A stretch of DNA of 39,700 nucleotides from Oscillatoriales cyanobacterium (GTDB lineage Bacteria; Cyanobacteriota; Cyanobacteriia; Cyanobacteriales; Microcoleaceae): the NCBI GenBank assembly GCA_004293365.1, contig RDYN01000071.1, forward strand, positions 1 to 39,700, in the 5' to 3' direction. Below the pieces are notes generated by a model. The model did not search any database and was not told the DNA's origin. It was given only the letters and a program-made list of their open reading frames with translations. Positions 1 through 8,249 of this stretch are shown in pieces; position 1 is the stretch's first letter; each line of letters opens with the position of its first letter. The position numbers and the translations under genes were made by a program.

Positions 1-11
1 AAAAGCCTCAA

Positions 12-815
12 ATGATTGCAGAGCAATTATTTGAGGTTTTGAGAATTCTGAATTCTTTTGAAATTAAATCCGATCGAATATCTGCGGAATGTGGGATCGA
101 ACTTGGCATTCGCTATTTTGACACGGCGGCCGACTACGGGCCCAGCGAAGAAAACTTAGGCAAAGTTTTGCCAAAATATCGATCGCGCCTGTTCTTGGCC
201 ACAAAAACAGCAGCTAGAGACAGAGATGGCGCCTGGAGAGACTTAGAACGATCGCTCAAAAGATTGAAAACCGATCGCCTCGACTTGTGGCAACTCCACC
301 ACGTCTCATTTCAAAACGAATTAGACCAGATTTTTAGTGCCAAAGGAGCAATAAAGGCAATCGAAGAAGCCAAACAGCAAAAAATAATTCGTTTTTCCGG
401 CATCACCGGACACCACGAACCCGCTATTATTGTCGCAGGCTTGCAGCGCTATGCTTTCGATACAACATTAATCTCTCTCAACGCTGCCGAAAAACACCAC
501 CCGCGATCGTTTGTTACCAGCGCCTTACCCGTCGCCAAAGCCAAAAACATCGGCGTAATTGCCATGAAAATACCAGCTTACGGCAAATTATTTCAGAACG
601 GTGTTTTAGATGGAATGCACCAAGCAATGGGCTATACGCTTTCACTCTCCGGCGTGCACTGCTGCGTCATCGCCGCCGACTCAGTAAAGCAACTCGAAGA
701 AAACTTGAAAGTTGCCCAAGCATTCAAACCCCTGAACAAAACAGAAATGGCAGCAATTGAACAACGCACTGCCGCCGCTTGGCAAGAAAATACATTTTTC
801 CGACAGTGGACTTAA
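12..815 (+). CDS. Aldo/keto reductase, N-terminus missing or off the window
   Basis: NAD(P)H-dependent carbonyl reductase of the aldo/keto reductase superfamily, expected to be a cytoplasmic TIM barrel. The catalytic tetrad is visible: Asp and Tyr in FDTAADYG, Lys in FLATKT and His in DLWQLHH. The C-terminal part, including the stretch around GVHCCVIAA near the cofactor site, is complete. The first 30 or so residues do not resemble the family: the first beta-strands and the Gly-rich turn that normally precede the FDTA motif by about 50-60 residues are absent. The frame stays open to the left edge, so the ATG used here may not be the real start. Either the gene begins outside the window with a divergent N-terminus, or it is a 5'-truncated copy. 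The substrate cannot be told. The family call is firm; integrity is uncertain. Confidence 0.8.
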   Translation: MIAEQLFEVLRILNSFEIKSDRISAECGIELGIRYFDTAADYGPSEENLGKVLPKYRSRLFLATKTAARDRDGAWRDLERSLKRLKTDRLDLWQLHHVSFQNELDQIFSAKGAIKAIEEAKQQKIIRFSGITGHHEPAIIVAGLQRYAFDTTLISLNAAEKHHPRSFVTSALPVAKAKNIGVIAMKIPAYGKLFQNGVLDGMHQAMGYTLSLSGVHCCVIAADSVKQLEENLKVAQAFKPLNKTEMAAIEQRTAAAWQENTFFRQWT

Positions 816-887
816 AATCCTAAATCCTTTTTTTCATCTGTGTTGATTGTGCCGCGCGCCTCCCGCCCGTGAATCCTAAATCAAATA

Positions 888-949
888 GGTTTGTAGTGAG
901 GACTTTAGTCCGCATCAATTTCTGCGGACTAAAGTCCTCACTACAAACC
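888..949. repeat. Family A hairpin element, intact copy
   Basis: A 62-bp perfect inverted repeat: arms of 27 bp (888-914 and 923-949) around an 8-nt loop. The arm starts GGTTTGTAGTGAGGACTT and contains its own small palindrome, GGACTTTAGTCC. It lies between two convergent genes (reductase ending at 815, small membrane gene ending at 1021). Related copies occur at 1219-1392, 11430-11627 and 39603-39700. It has no coding capacity, so it resembles a non-autonomous MITE or REP-like element. As RNA it would form a strong hairpin from either strand and could act as a bidirectional terminator; that role is inference. Confidence 0.9.
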
Positions 950-1020
950 TTTAAAGGCGACCAAGTATGTCGCCTTATTTATTATCATGAAAAATGCAAT
1001 TTGTCAACAGCAAATAGCGA

Positions 1021-1158
1021 CTATTTTTTCCGTTTAGCGTTATCTAACCGCCTGCGATCGCGCCACTCAACCGCTGTCAAATAGGCGACTCCGCCAGTTA
1101 CAGTCAGCAACAGCACAAAGGCTACCAAAACCAGCAAATTAGCAATCGAAAATTCCAC
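1021..1158 (-). CDS. Small single-helix membrane protein, 45 aa
   Basis: Unrecognised small membrane protein. From a GTG start at 1158 it reads 45 residues: a short acidic start (VEFSIANLL), one hydrophobic helix of about 20 residues rich in Val and Leu, a GGVAYL turn, then a charged tail with EWRDRRRL and a Lys/Arg-rich end. The GTG is preceded two bases upstream by AGGAGGGG, a strong ribosome binding site, so I prefer it to the upstream ATG at 1203, which would add 15 unrelated residues. Size, topology and the Arg-rich cytoplasmic tail resemble the small stabilising subunits of thylakoid complexes (NdhP of NDH-1 is one candidate), but I cannot confirm any family. It stands alone, flanked on both sides by family A repeats. 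Confidence 0.55.
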   Translation of the reverse strand: MEFSIANLLVLVAFVLLLTVTGGVAYLTAVEWRDRRRLDNAKRKK

Positions 1159-1218
1159 AACCCCTCCTGCTTGTCTTATACTTGAGATTATGTGCGATCG
1201 CACAAACGCAATAAAAAA

Positions 1219-1392
1219 GGTTTGTAGTCAGGACTTTAGTCCTCATAAAACTCTGCGGACTAAAGTCCTCACTACAAACCTCTTTGTAGTCAGGACTTTA
1301 GTCCTCATAAAACTCTGCGCACTACAAACCTCTTTGTAGTCAGGACTTTAGTCCTCATAAAACTCTGCGGACTAAAGTCCTCACTACAAACC
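1219..1392. repeat. Family A element, three tandem copies
   Basis: Three head-to-tail copies of the 62-bp hairpin element: 1219-1280 (full), 1283-1330 (shortened, having lost part of the right arm) and 1333-1392 (full apart from its first two bases). All three left arms share a variant, GTAGTCAGG instead of GTAGTGAGG, while the right arms keep the standard form, so the arms no longer match perfectly. The common variant shows the copies arose by local duplication. The array fills the gap between the small membrane gene and the 3' end of the transglutaminase gene. Confidence 0.9.
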
Positions 1393-1460
1393 TGATAACG
1401 GTTATTGTACCGGACGTGCTCTGAATTAGGCGAGTGGGAGAGGATGAGGTAAGAAAAATC

Positions 1461-1523
1461 TTCCCTCTTCCCTCTTCCTTCTTCCTTCTTCCTTCTTCCT
1501 TCTTCCCTCTTCCTTCTTCCTTA
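1461..1523. repeat. Heptamer array TTCCTTC, nine units
   Basis: Nine consecutive 7-nt units, TTCCTTC with TTCCCTC variants. The last unit, TTCCTTA, contains the TAA stop codon (minus strand) of the transglutaminase-like gene. This is a short tandemly repeated repetitive sequence of the heptameric type known from filamentous cyanobacteria. Confidence 0.9.
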
Positions 1524-3206
1524 AAACAACTCTTCCAAAATTGTAAACCGGACATGATTAATGGCCAGACTTCCCACGGAAACATCCTCCTTCTTCAAAG
1601 GAAGACCCCCGCTGGTGAGACTTTGGAAGCGAATTCCCTTGCCAATTTCCACGTGATACCAAGCTAAACCCATAAAAAACCGCAAAGGATAAGGGCCTCT
1701 GTCTTGAATGTCATCAGGATTAGATTCCATCGGTACCCAACCAAAACCGGGAATGTAAAACTCCAGCCAAACGTGATTGAAATCGGGTTCCAGCGGCACA
1801 CCTTTTCTGTCAGCAAAAGCCGGACACTTGTAGCGCCCAATTGTGCGACAAGCAATCCCGTTCAATCTTGCCAAGGCCAACAACAAACCCACGTACTCGC
1901 CGCAAGAACCGACGCCGCGACGCAGTACAATATCGGGAGTGTCAATGTGAGGTCTAATTCCGTAAGAAAGTTGGTCGTAAACAAAATTGCGAATGCTCAG
2001 TAACTTCCTCAAAATGTTAGTTTCTGTGCCGATGGATGCCGCCGCAGCCGATCGCACAATCTCCGTATCCATCGCCAAATTATCATTGTCCACCAAATAC
2101 TTAGCTGCAAACTCCGGCGATAGCGGCGGATTTTTTTCTACATCCCGAGGTGACAACTGATACTTAATCGATCGCACTTCTAACAATGCCTTCCAGCCAA
2201 AAATTCGCCGTTCCCCCTTCAGTAGGCGATCGAACTTAAACACCGCCACTCGTTCCCCTTCCTGAATTTCCTCAGTAAAAGGCATTCCAATCGGCGTAAT
2301 TTTCCTCACTTTTTGCCGGTGAGTGTCCGAAGGTAAAGCAATCCGCCACTCCAATTTATCGATTTCTACCTCATCCAGAGGAGACAGTTCCTCCACATAG
2401 GACATTTCCATCAAAAAACCGTTTGACAGAGCGTAGCGTTCGGCTTCATTGTAGTGAAAAGATAAAGGGTGAACAAAAGTGCGATCGCGCTTCGTCAACT
2501 GAAAAGGATCTTCCGAATTCGGATCGTCCCGGATATACAGTTCATCCCCGGCATAAGCCACGTACAGAACATCTTCGCCCGTCTGAGCATCCTTGTGAAA
2601 AGCCAAACCAGAAGGCCACTCAAAGGGAGTCAAAACGCTAAATTTAATCTCCCCAGTTGCCCGTTCCAAACAGTAAACAGTTTGCTCAGTCTTGTCGCAA
2701 ACCCAAAGTTCCTCATCCCGGACAGTGATATTTTCTATGCCAATACCCGGAGCGTAAAACCGAGTAATTTCCCGACCAGTTTTTACATCAAAAACCAGAA
2801 TATAGCCCAATCTCTGGCAAGTCACATACAGCGTAGATTTCCAAACAGCAATCCCGTCAGCGGGATAATAAAGGGAAACAAAATGTTCCGGTTTGAGTTC
2901 AGCGATTGCCCCATCCCGAATTGCGCCCGGACAGCAACAAATATCCTCATCTCGGGAAAACCAGAGAGTATCTTCCCAAATCGCCAGCCCGGTTGCGCCC
3001 GCAAACTTAGCCGTTTGATGAGGATTTAAAACAGTGGTGTTGTCCGTTTCTCGATCGATCTCCAATAGCAGCCCTTCGGTGCGATCGACCGCGAACAACC
3101 TATTTCCTAAAAAAGCAATGCCGTGCAGTGCCAAGACTCCGATCGGTCTTACCATCCGCAGCCCCGAAGGCTGTTTGTCCGAGAGAACAGGTGAGTCGAG
3201 ATTCAT
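1521..3206 (-). CDS. Beta-propeller plus transglutaminase-like protein
   Basis: A 561-residue two-part protein. Roughly residues 20-270 read like NHL/SMP-30-type propeller blades, with repeated GIAFLGNRLFAVD, GLAIWEDTLWFS and GIAVWKSTLYVTC patterns. Residues about 385-520 form a transglutaminase/cysteine-peptidase core. The catalytic triad is in place: Cys435 in GSCGEY, His478 in NHVWLEFY and Asp498 in ESNPDD. I see no signal peptide or membrane segment, so it is probably cytoplasmic. The reaction (protease, cross-linking or transpeptidation) cannot be told from the sequence. The start at 3206 gives the first propeller strand directly. The stop codon lies inside a heptamer array, so the last residues (EELF) are fixed by the repeat boundary. 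Confidence 0.9.
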   Translation of the reverse strand: MNLDSPVLSDKQPSGLRMVRPIGVLALHGIAFLGNRLFAVDRTEGLLLEIDRETDNTTVLNPHQTAKFAGATGLAIWEDTLWFSRDEDICCCPGAIRDGAIAELKPEHFVSLYYPADGIAVWKSTLYVTCQRLGYILVFDVKTGREITRFYAPGIGIENITVRDEELWVCDKTEQTVYCLERATGEIKFSVLTPFEWPSGLAFHKDAQTGEDVLYVAYAGDELYIRDDPNSEDPFQLTKRDRTFVHPLSFHYNEAERYALSNGFLMEMSYVEELSPLDEVEIDKLEWRIALPSDTHRQKVRKITPIGMPFTEEIQEGERVAVFKFDRLLKGERRIFGWKALLEVRSIKYQLSPRDVEKNPPLSPEFAAKYLVDNDNLAMDTEIVRSAAAASIGTETNILRKLLSIRNFVYDQLSYGIRPHIDTPDIVLRRGVGSCGEYVGLLLALARLNGIACRTIGRYKCPAFADRKGVPLEPDFNHVWLEFYIPGFGWVPMESNPDDIQDRGPYPLRFFMGLAWYHVEIGKGIRFQSLTSGGLPLKKEDVSVGSLAINHVRFTILEELF

Positions 3207-3628
3207 GCTAAATTTTTTTGCCGCTATTGTACAGAAAACCTGATTTGTTACTTGTAGCCGATCGCGTAAGACTCCTCAGCAAAATTGCCGAGGTTCCTGA
3301 TATCCTGGACTGACGCATCAACCGATTTTTTTACGAAAAGACGCTTTTTAGCCTGCGGTCAGAGTAAAAAAAACCGGAATATTAGTCTTTCTCAAAATTG
3401 GGTTTGACAAGCTCAACCCAACCTGCTGCCGTGCAGGCAAGTAAGTATAACTACTAAGCTAGCACTGAAAAACGCGACACAGAATTCCATCTCGGTCAGA
3501 AGGACCAAACTAATCGTATCTGTTGGAAGATATAAATTAAGTACAACAGATTACTAGATCCGTCATAACCTTGGGTAGAATAAAATCGTGCGATCAAGTT
3601 CCTAGGTTCATTAGAAGGCAGGTTCGTC
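3207..3628. other. Intergenic region between divergent genes
   Basis: No gene seen in 422 bases. It must hold the promoters of the divergent transglutaminase-like and DUF928 genes. Two adjacent small hairpins are visible: TTGGGTT/AACCCAA at 3398-3404 and 3415-3421, and CCTGC/GCAGG at 3422-3426 and 3433-3437. A TAGAAT box at 3576-3581 could be the -10 element for the DUF928 gene, but it has no convincing -35 partner. Leader RNA structure is possible but unproven. Confidence 0.5.
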
Positions 3629-4492
3629 ATGGCTTGGAAGTCTGCTCTAAACATCGGTGCTCTTTCCTTAATTCTGTCTTTAGAGGGAGTTGGCGTTGGT
3701 AGTTTAATACCAGGTCTTGCTCTCAACAGCCCCGGTAACAATGTTCACCGCCCCTCAAAACCGCAGCTACCGCTCAACTGGCAAACAGTTCAACCCCCGG
3801 AACTAAGCGGAAGCAGACCGAACAGCCAGCAATTGGGAGGCACGTGGAATAACTTTCAACCGCCGGAGCAGGGAGTACCCGGAAGGCGGGAAGGGGGAGG
3901 AACCCGCGGCTTAGAATGCACTGCCACAAATGCCTTAACTGCTTTGATTCCCCAATCAACTATGGGGCAAACAATATCAGCAAAGCCGACATTTTTCTAC
4001 TACGTTCCCGTAGCCATCGACAAAACAGTTCAGTTTGAGTTAGCAGACGAAAGCGACAAAACAGTATACAAAAAAAGTTTTCGGATGGTAACGAGCCGTC
4101 CTGGTATCGTTAGCATCAACCTCGGCTCCGACGGCAACTCGCCAGCCCTGGAAGTTGGCAAAAACTATCAATGGTACTTTACTATCAAATGCAACCCAAA
4201 AAACTATAGAGATGAGGTTCTCGTTTCGGGGTGGATAAACCGCATCGCAGTGGCCCCAACCTTGAAAACAGAGTTGGATCGATCGCCCGACAGTCGCGCC
4301 AAGCTCAGCATCTTCGGCAAACAAGCTCTCTGGTACGAGTACCTCGAAACTCTAGCTAAATTGCGGAGTGAGTCTCCCGGCGATGACACTTTAGCCATCA
4401 AGTGGTCAGAAGTGTTGAGTGCAGTCGAACTCGGCAAAATCGCCCAAGAACCATTAGTCCCTAGTGAGTTAAAACCGATCGCCAAAAAATAA
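3629..4492 (+). CDS. DUF928 domain protein, secreted
   Basis: A 287-residue cyanobacterial protein of the DUF928 family, whose function is unknown. It begins with an apparent signal peptide (hydrophobic stretch at about residues 8-30), followed by a Pro/Gln/Asn-rich spacer. The hallmark motif GVPGRREGGGTRG and the following LTALIP are present near residues 85-110. The rest reads as a beta-rich domain with FFYYVP, an EVGKNYQWYF strand and a conserved Cys in FTIKCNP. Members are often found near CHAT or filamentous haemagglutinin-type secreted proteins and TpsB transporters. The next gene here is indeed a TpsB, 450 bases downstream on the same strand. The ATG is preceded by AGGCAGG at reasonable spacing. 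Probably periplasmic or exported. Confidence 0.88.
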   Translation: MAWKSALNIGALSLILSLEGVGVGSLIPGLALNSPGNNVHRPSKPQLPLNWQTVQPPELSGSRPNSQQLGGTWNNFQPPEQGVPGRREGGGTRGLECTATNALTALIPQSTMGQTISAKPTFFYYVPVAIDKTVQFELADESDKTVYKKSFRMVTSRPGIVSINLGSDGNSPALEVGKNYQWYFTIKCNPKNYRDEVLVSGWINRIAVAPTLKTELDRSPDSRAKLSIFGKQALWYEYLETLAKLRSESPGDDTLAIKWSEVLSAVELGKIAQEPLVPSELKPIAKK

Positions 4493-4942
4493 TTCCATAT
4501 TAGTTTCCCCCAAAAATGTAACGTTAGACCCAGGGTCCAAACCCCGATCGAGCAATCCTCGGATCTGAGTCTGAAAAGAACGCGACCCCTTGTATTGCTA
4601 TAATCCTTGTAGGGTAAGGATTTCAGGTTTTCCAGTCCTGGAAAATCAATGAGGGTTGCTACAGTCATAAGTCATTGCCAATTCTCAAATCTCAAGTGGA
4701 AAATCTCAAATGGTGCGATCGCCCTATTGGGCAGCGCCACATATGATTTATGTGGCGTTGCAGATTTTTTTGGGCGATCGTCCTGCATAAATTAAAATTT
4801 TTGTGCTAACGAGCATCACGGTCTCCTTGTCTCTAGAAAGCCGGACTATTGAAAATTTTATGGTCAAATTCCGCCCGATAGTAAATGGTAAACTTGCATA
4901 GTGCAAGCAGCAGGCAAACTTATTTTACAAAAAATATTAATT
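4493..4942. other. Intergenic region upstream of the TpsB gene
   Basis: No credible gene. It contains the short palindrome TTTTCCAG-TC-CTGGAAAA near 4629-4646, HIP1-like sites, and the strong hairpin listed separately at 4731-4771. The stretch after 4772 is AT-rich and probably carries the TpsB promoter, but I cannot pick -35/-10 boxes with confidence. Antisense open frames here have no protein-like features. Confidence 0.5.
4731..4771 (+). terminator. Hairpin followed by T-run
   Basis: Stem 4731-4743 pairs with 4749-4761 (13 bp with one G-T wobble) around a 5-nt loop, and seven T residues follow at 4765-4771 after a 3-nt spacer. This fits an intrinsic terminator for transcripts coming from the DUF928 gene, although it lies about 240 bases past that stop codon. 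It could also be a stray palindromic repeat. Confidence 0.5.
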
Positions 4943-6979
4943 ATGCGCCCGAGAGCAAATATTGCAATATTTCGGTTGGGGATTTCACTTCTAACTGCGC
5001 TCCCCATTGCTTGCTTTGATGCCCATCAAGCTATATCCCAAACGGACGATATTTATCAGTTGCCCGCCGCCGCTGACAACTTAGCAGATCCGGGCAACGG
5101 AGTATTAGCGCTGCAAAAACTCGAAATCAAGCAGGATGAAACTGCAACTAACTTAAATCAACTGCCGGATTTTGCCGAAAACAACCCTCTTGACAATCAG
5201 GTCGATCGCTGTTCCACAATTAATGAAACGGGTTGTGATGCCCACCCGGAAACCGAAGCACAAAATCTAGTTGACAGCGAACCGAAATTGCCAAACCAGC
5301 TACACAGCAATGTTTTAGCCCAAAACCCACAAACTCCGCTTCCAAACCTGCCCGCTCCACCGACTCAGCCAGATCCAAATCGCGATCGATTTTTGCAACC
5401 CGCTCCCCAGCCTTCCCCACAACCTCCTGAAGTACCTCAACCAGTTGCGCCGGAGCGCCCGTCGCCAGTGCCCCTGCCACTGCCGAATCAGGTAATTGAG
5501 GTGCAGAAAATTCAAGTAGTTGGCAGCACAATTTTAAGCCCTGACGAAATTAATGCCTTAGTCAAACCGTTAGAGGGCCGTTCTGCCACGCTAGAACAGC
5601 TCAAACAAATCGCCGACAAAATCACCGAAATTTACCTCAATCGCGGCTACATCACTTCGAGAGCCGTCTTGCCGCCCCAAACTATCACCGCAGGAGCAGT
5701 CAAAATTCAAGTTATCGAAGGCAAGCTGACCAAAATAGAGGTAGAAGGAGCTAAAAGATTGCATCCAAGTTACATCCGCAGCCGGATTCGACTCGGTGCC
5801 CGAATGCCTTTAAGTACAGCTTCATTAGAAAACCAACTCCGGCTGCTGCGAGTCGATCCTTTATTTGACAATGTAGAAGCCAGCCTGCGGGCTGGGGATA
5901 ATGAAGGAGAGAGCATTCTGATCGTCAGAGTTACGGAAGCTAATCCATTTCAATCTAGTTTCAGCATTGACAATTATTCGCCTCCCAGCGTCGGTTCTGA
6001 AAGATTGGGTGTTAGTTTGCGGCACCGCAATCTCACAGGAAATGGCGATGAACTTGCGGGTGCTTATTATCGATCGCTCGGCGATTCAGATGTCTTCGAT
6101 TTCAGCTATCGCTTGCCGCTAAATGCGATGAACGGCACGTTGCAATTGAGGGCGGCGCCTAACCGTAACAGTATAGTACAAGAACCTTTTGATGCTTTTG
6201 ACATTTCGGGAAAATCGCATTTATTTGAAGTTAGTTACCGCCAGCCGCTGCGGAGAACGCCGATCGAAGAATTTGCCGTATCTGCCGGTCTTACTTATCA
6301 GAAAGGCAGAACTTTTGTCGCCGGTGTACCGACTCCATTTGGCTTTGGCCCTGACTCCAATGGTGTCACGACTACCACTGCGATTAAGCTGGGACAGGAC
6401 TACATTCGGCGCGATCCTCAGGGTGCTTGGGCTTTGCGATCGCAATTTACGATCGGCACAAGCTTGTTTGATGCTACTCAAAATGAAGGTTCTGTCCCTG
6501 ACGGACAATTTTTGAGTTGGCTGGGTCAAGTGCAGCGAGTACAGCGATTAAATGATAAACATTTATTAATTTTGCAATCAGACTTACAACTTTCTGCTAA
6601 TAGTTTGTTACCTTCGCAGCAATTTGTAATTGGCGGCGGGCAATCTCTGCGCGGCTACCGCCAAAATGTGCGTTCTGGCGATAACGGCTTCCGACTGTCG
6701 ATCGAGGATCGGATTACTTTGCAGCGGGATGCTTCGGGAAATCCCAAACTTCAATTAGCTCCTTTTTTGGATGCGGGTACGGTATGGAACGTTGCGAACA
6801 ATCCTAATAAATTAACCAATCAGACATTTTTAGCAGGTATGGGTTTGGGAATAATCTGGGAACCGATACGGCGGGTGAACTTGCGTGTAGATTATGCTTT
6901 TCCTTTGGTGAGAATTACCGATAAAGGCGACAATCTTCAAGATAAGGGCATTTACTTCAACCTAATTTATACACCCTGA
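4943..6979 (+). CDS. TpsB/ShlB-family outer-membrane transporter
   Basis: Outer-membrane translocator of the two-partner secretion (type Vb) system, which moves a large TpsA exoprotein across the outer membrane. The ATG at 4943 gives a proper signal peptide (MRPRANIAIF, then a hydrophobic core); a GTG at 4901 would add 14 residues in front of it. Next come an acidic spacer, a Pro-rich linker (about residues 125-185) and ShlB-type POTRA domains (about 185-335, starting EVQKIQVVGSTIL, with LNRGYITSRAVLP). A 16-strand-type barrel follows to the end. The signature RGYR loop motif (SLRGYRQNVR) and the IEDR strand after it are present. At 678 residues it is somewhat long for the family because of the linker. 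No TpsA gene with a haemagglutination-activity domain is visible in the window, so the substrate is encoded elsewhere. Confidence 0.92.
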   Translation: MRPRANIAIFRLGISLLTALPIACFDAHQAISQTDDIYQLPAAADNLADPGNGVLALQKLEIKQDETATNLNQLPDFAENNPLDNQVDRCSTINETGCDAHPETEAQNLVDSEPKLPNQLHSNVLAQNPQTPLPNLPAPPTQPDPNRDRFLQPAPQPSPQPPEVPQPVAPERPSPVPLPLPNQVIEVQKIQVVGSTILSPDEINALVKPLEGRSATLEQLKQIADKITEIYLNRGYITSRAVLPPQTITAGAVKIQVIEGKLTKIEVEGAKRLHPSYIRSRIRLGARMPLSTASLENQLRLLRVDPLFDNVEASLRAGDNEGESILIVRVTEANPFQSSFSIDNYSPPSVGSERLGVSLRHRNLTGNGDELAGAYYRSLGDSDVFDFSYRLPLNAMNGTLQLRAAPNRNSIVQEPFDAFDISGKSHLFEVSYRQPLRRTPIEEFAVSAGLTYQKGRTFVAGVPTPFGFGPDSNGVTTTTAIKLGQDYIRRDPQGAWALRSQFTIGTSLFDATQNEGSVPDGQFLSWLGQVQRVQRLNDKHLLILQSDLQLSANSLLPSQQFVIGGGQSLRGYRQNVRSGDNGFRLSIEDRITLQRDASGNPKLQLAPFLDAGTVWNVANNPNKLTNQTFLAGMGLGIIWEPIRRVNLRVDYAFPLVRITDKGDNLQDKGIYFNLIYTP

Positions 6980-6994
6980 TCGGATGGGGAGAAG

Positions 6995-7082
6995 GGGAGA
7001 GTGGGAGAGTGAGAGAGTGGGAGAGTGTCAGATGAAGAAAATATTTCATTCAACATCTGACTAATGACTAATGACTAATGAC
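6995..7082. repeat. Octamer and heptamer arrays after the TpsB gene
   Basis: Two short arrays. At 6995-7026 there are four 8-nt units, GGGAGAGT, one changed. At 7058-7082 there are just over three heptamers, TGACTAA. Both lie between the convergent TpsB gene and the alr0857-like gene. Confidence 0.85.
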
Positions 7083-7096
7083 TTCTTGATTTGATA

Positions 7097-7495
7097 TTAA
7101 TCGCCGACTTCCCCAACAACCTCGGCAGCAGCCTGAGTTTCGAGCCAGAGTCCGAGCAACAACCGCTCCGCCCGATCGCTCAAAACAGTCGCAAACACCC
7201 CCTGAGCGCCCTCAGACGCATCAGAAATCCACGTACCGCGCAGAGTCACCTCGACAAAATCAGCATCAGCAACACAAAGGTCGATCGAATCGGTATCATC
7301 TCGGCGCGCCTCAGATTCCAACAGAGACAGCGCCGGCAAATTCGCGGGCAGCAAAAATGCCGCAGTGCTCGGTTCGACGCTGATGCTTTGACCAACTCGC
7401 ATAGCCAGCACAACTCGCAGCGCCACTAACTGTTCGGGAGATTGAGCCAAACGCTCCAGGTTAAAGCCCGTTTCAGTGTAAGTCAACTTCAGCAT
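7097..7495 (-). CDS. Conserved cyanobacterial protein, alr0857-like
   Basis: A 132-residue soluble protein of unknown function. It resembles the family I know as alr0857 from Anabaena: it starts [19 protein letters not shown], has a conserved [27 protein letters not shown] block and ends with a beta-rich acidic part ([12 protein letters not shown]). I place the start at the ATG at 7495. The frame continues upstream to 7639, but those 48 residues (FPIPNSQ repeats) are only translated heptamer DNA. The HNH gene lies upstream on the same strand, separated by the heptamer arrays. Family recall is from memory. Confidence 0.75.
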   Translation of the reverse strand: MLKLTYTETGFNLERLAQSPEQLVALRVVLAMRVGQSISVEPSTAAFLLPANLPALSLLESEARRDDTDSIDLCVADADFVEVTLRGTWISDASEGAQGVFATVLSDRAERLLLGLWLETQAAAEVVGEVGD

Positions 7496-7510
7496 ATTGA
7501 CAGCCTTAAA

Positions 7511-7742
7511 TTTGGAATTGAAAATTGAAAATTGGGAATTGGGAATTGGGCATTGGGAATCGGGAATTGGGAATCGGGAATTGGGAATTGGGAATTGGGA
7601 ATTGGGAATTGGGAATTGGTCAAATAGGGAATTGGTCAAATAGGGAATTGGTTATTAGAAAAACCACTAACTATTACCCATGCCCCATGCCCCATGCCCT
7701 ATTCCCCATGCCCCATTCCCCATGCCCCATTCCCTATTCCCC
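7511..7742. repeat. Heptamer arrays GGGAATT and CCCATGC
   Basis: From about 7511 to 7650 lies a long array of GGGAATT units with GGGCATT and GGGAATC variants, ending in two copies of a 16-nt unit containing TTGGTCAAATAGGG. From about 7676 to 7742 lies a second array of 7-nt units based on CCCATGC and CCCATTC. The second array runs into the 3' end of the HNH gene and provides its TAG stop at 7734-7736. Both are typical heptameric arrays. Confidence 0.9.
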
Positions 7743-8249
7743 AATTTGGTATTCGTGCCAAAACATTTCGGCAAAAGCAACAGTGGGGTGAATGGGAGCC
7801 TTCGGCTTGGTTCGCAGAGACATTCCAGCTTCTATGGGAGTTCTGTCGCCCTTGCGAGAGTTGCACCGTTCGCAAGCAGTCACCACGTTGTCCCAAGTAT
7901 GCGTCCCGCCCTTCGATCGGGGCATCACGTGATCCAGCGTCAAATGCCGGTTGTTGCCACAGTATTGGCAAGCATGGGCATCTCGGCGCAGAACTTCTCG
8001 CCGATTGACCGGCGGCACTTTCCACAGCCGTTCCCTGTTGCCAAAAGTCAAGCGGATTTGTTCGGGTACGTGGATGCTGGTGCTGGGCGATCGCACTAGA
8101 TAGCCATTGCCGATGCTAAAATCCAGAGGTTCAGCCTTGCCCGTTACCAAAAGTACGATCGCCCGTTTGATGTTGACACGGCTCATCGGTAGGTAATTTT
8201 GAGAAAATACCACAACAGATTGCCTCAATACATCAGTTACTACGGTCAC
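7734..8249 (-). CDS. HNH endonuclease family protein
   Basis: A 171-residue protein with a complete zinc-bound HNH motif: CQYCG, then [13 protein letters not shown] with the Asp-His pair, then the central Asn in WDNVV and a second cysteine pair in CERCN. The N-terminal 80 residues form a conserved beta-rich part ([23 protein letters not shown]) seen in HNH proteins present in most cyanobacteria; their role is unknown, with repair or nucleic-acid processing possible. The GTG start at 8249 is chosen because GAGGAGGAG lies six bases upstream. The last residues (IGE) and the stop codon come from the adjoining heptamer array, so the C-terminus may have been altered by it. It stands alone; no modification or toxin partner is adjacent. 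Confidence 0.88.
   Translation of the reverse strand: MTVVTDVLRQSVVVFSQNYLPMSRVNIKRAIVLLVTGKAEPLDFSIGNGYLVRSPSTSIHVPEQIRLTFGNRERLWKVPPVNRREVLRRDAHACQYCGNNRHLTLDHVMPRSKGGTHTWDNVVTACERCNSRKGDRTPIEAGMSLRTKPKAPIHPTVAFAEMFWHEYQIGE

Noticed and set aside
2469..3029. Long open frame on the plus strand opposite the transglutaminase-like gene
   Set aside because: It has no motif or hydrophobic pattern of its own, while the minus-strand frame has a propeller and a catalytic triad.
4204..4668. 154-codon open frame on the minus strand
   Set aside because: It overlaps the well-supported DUF928 gene and intergenic palindromes.
7525..8099. Several plus-strand open frames over the heptamer arrays and HNH gene
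   Set aside because: They are translated repeats or shadows of the HNH gene, which has the cysteine pairs and HNH residues on the minus strand.
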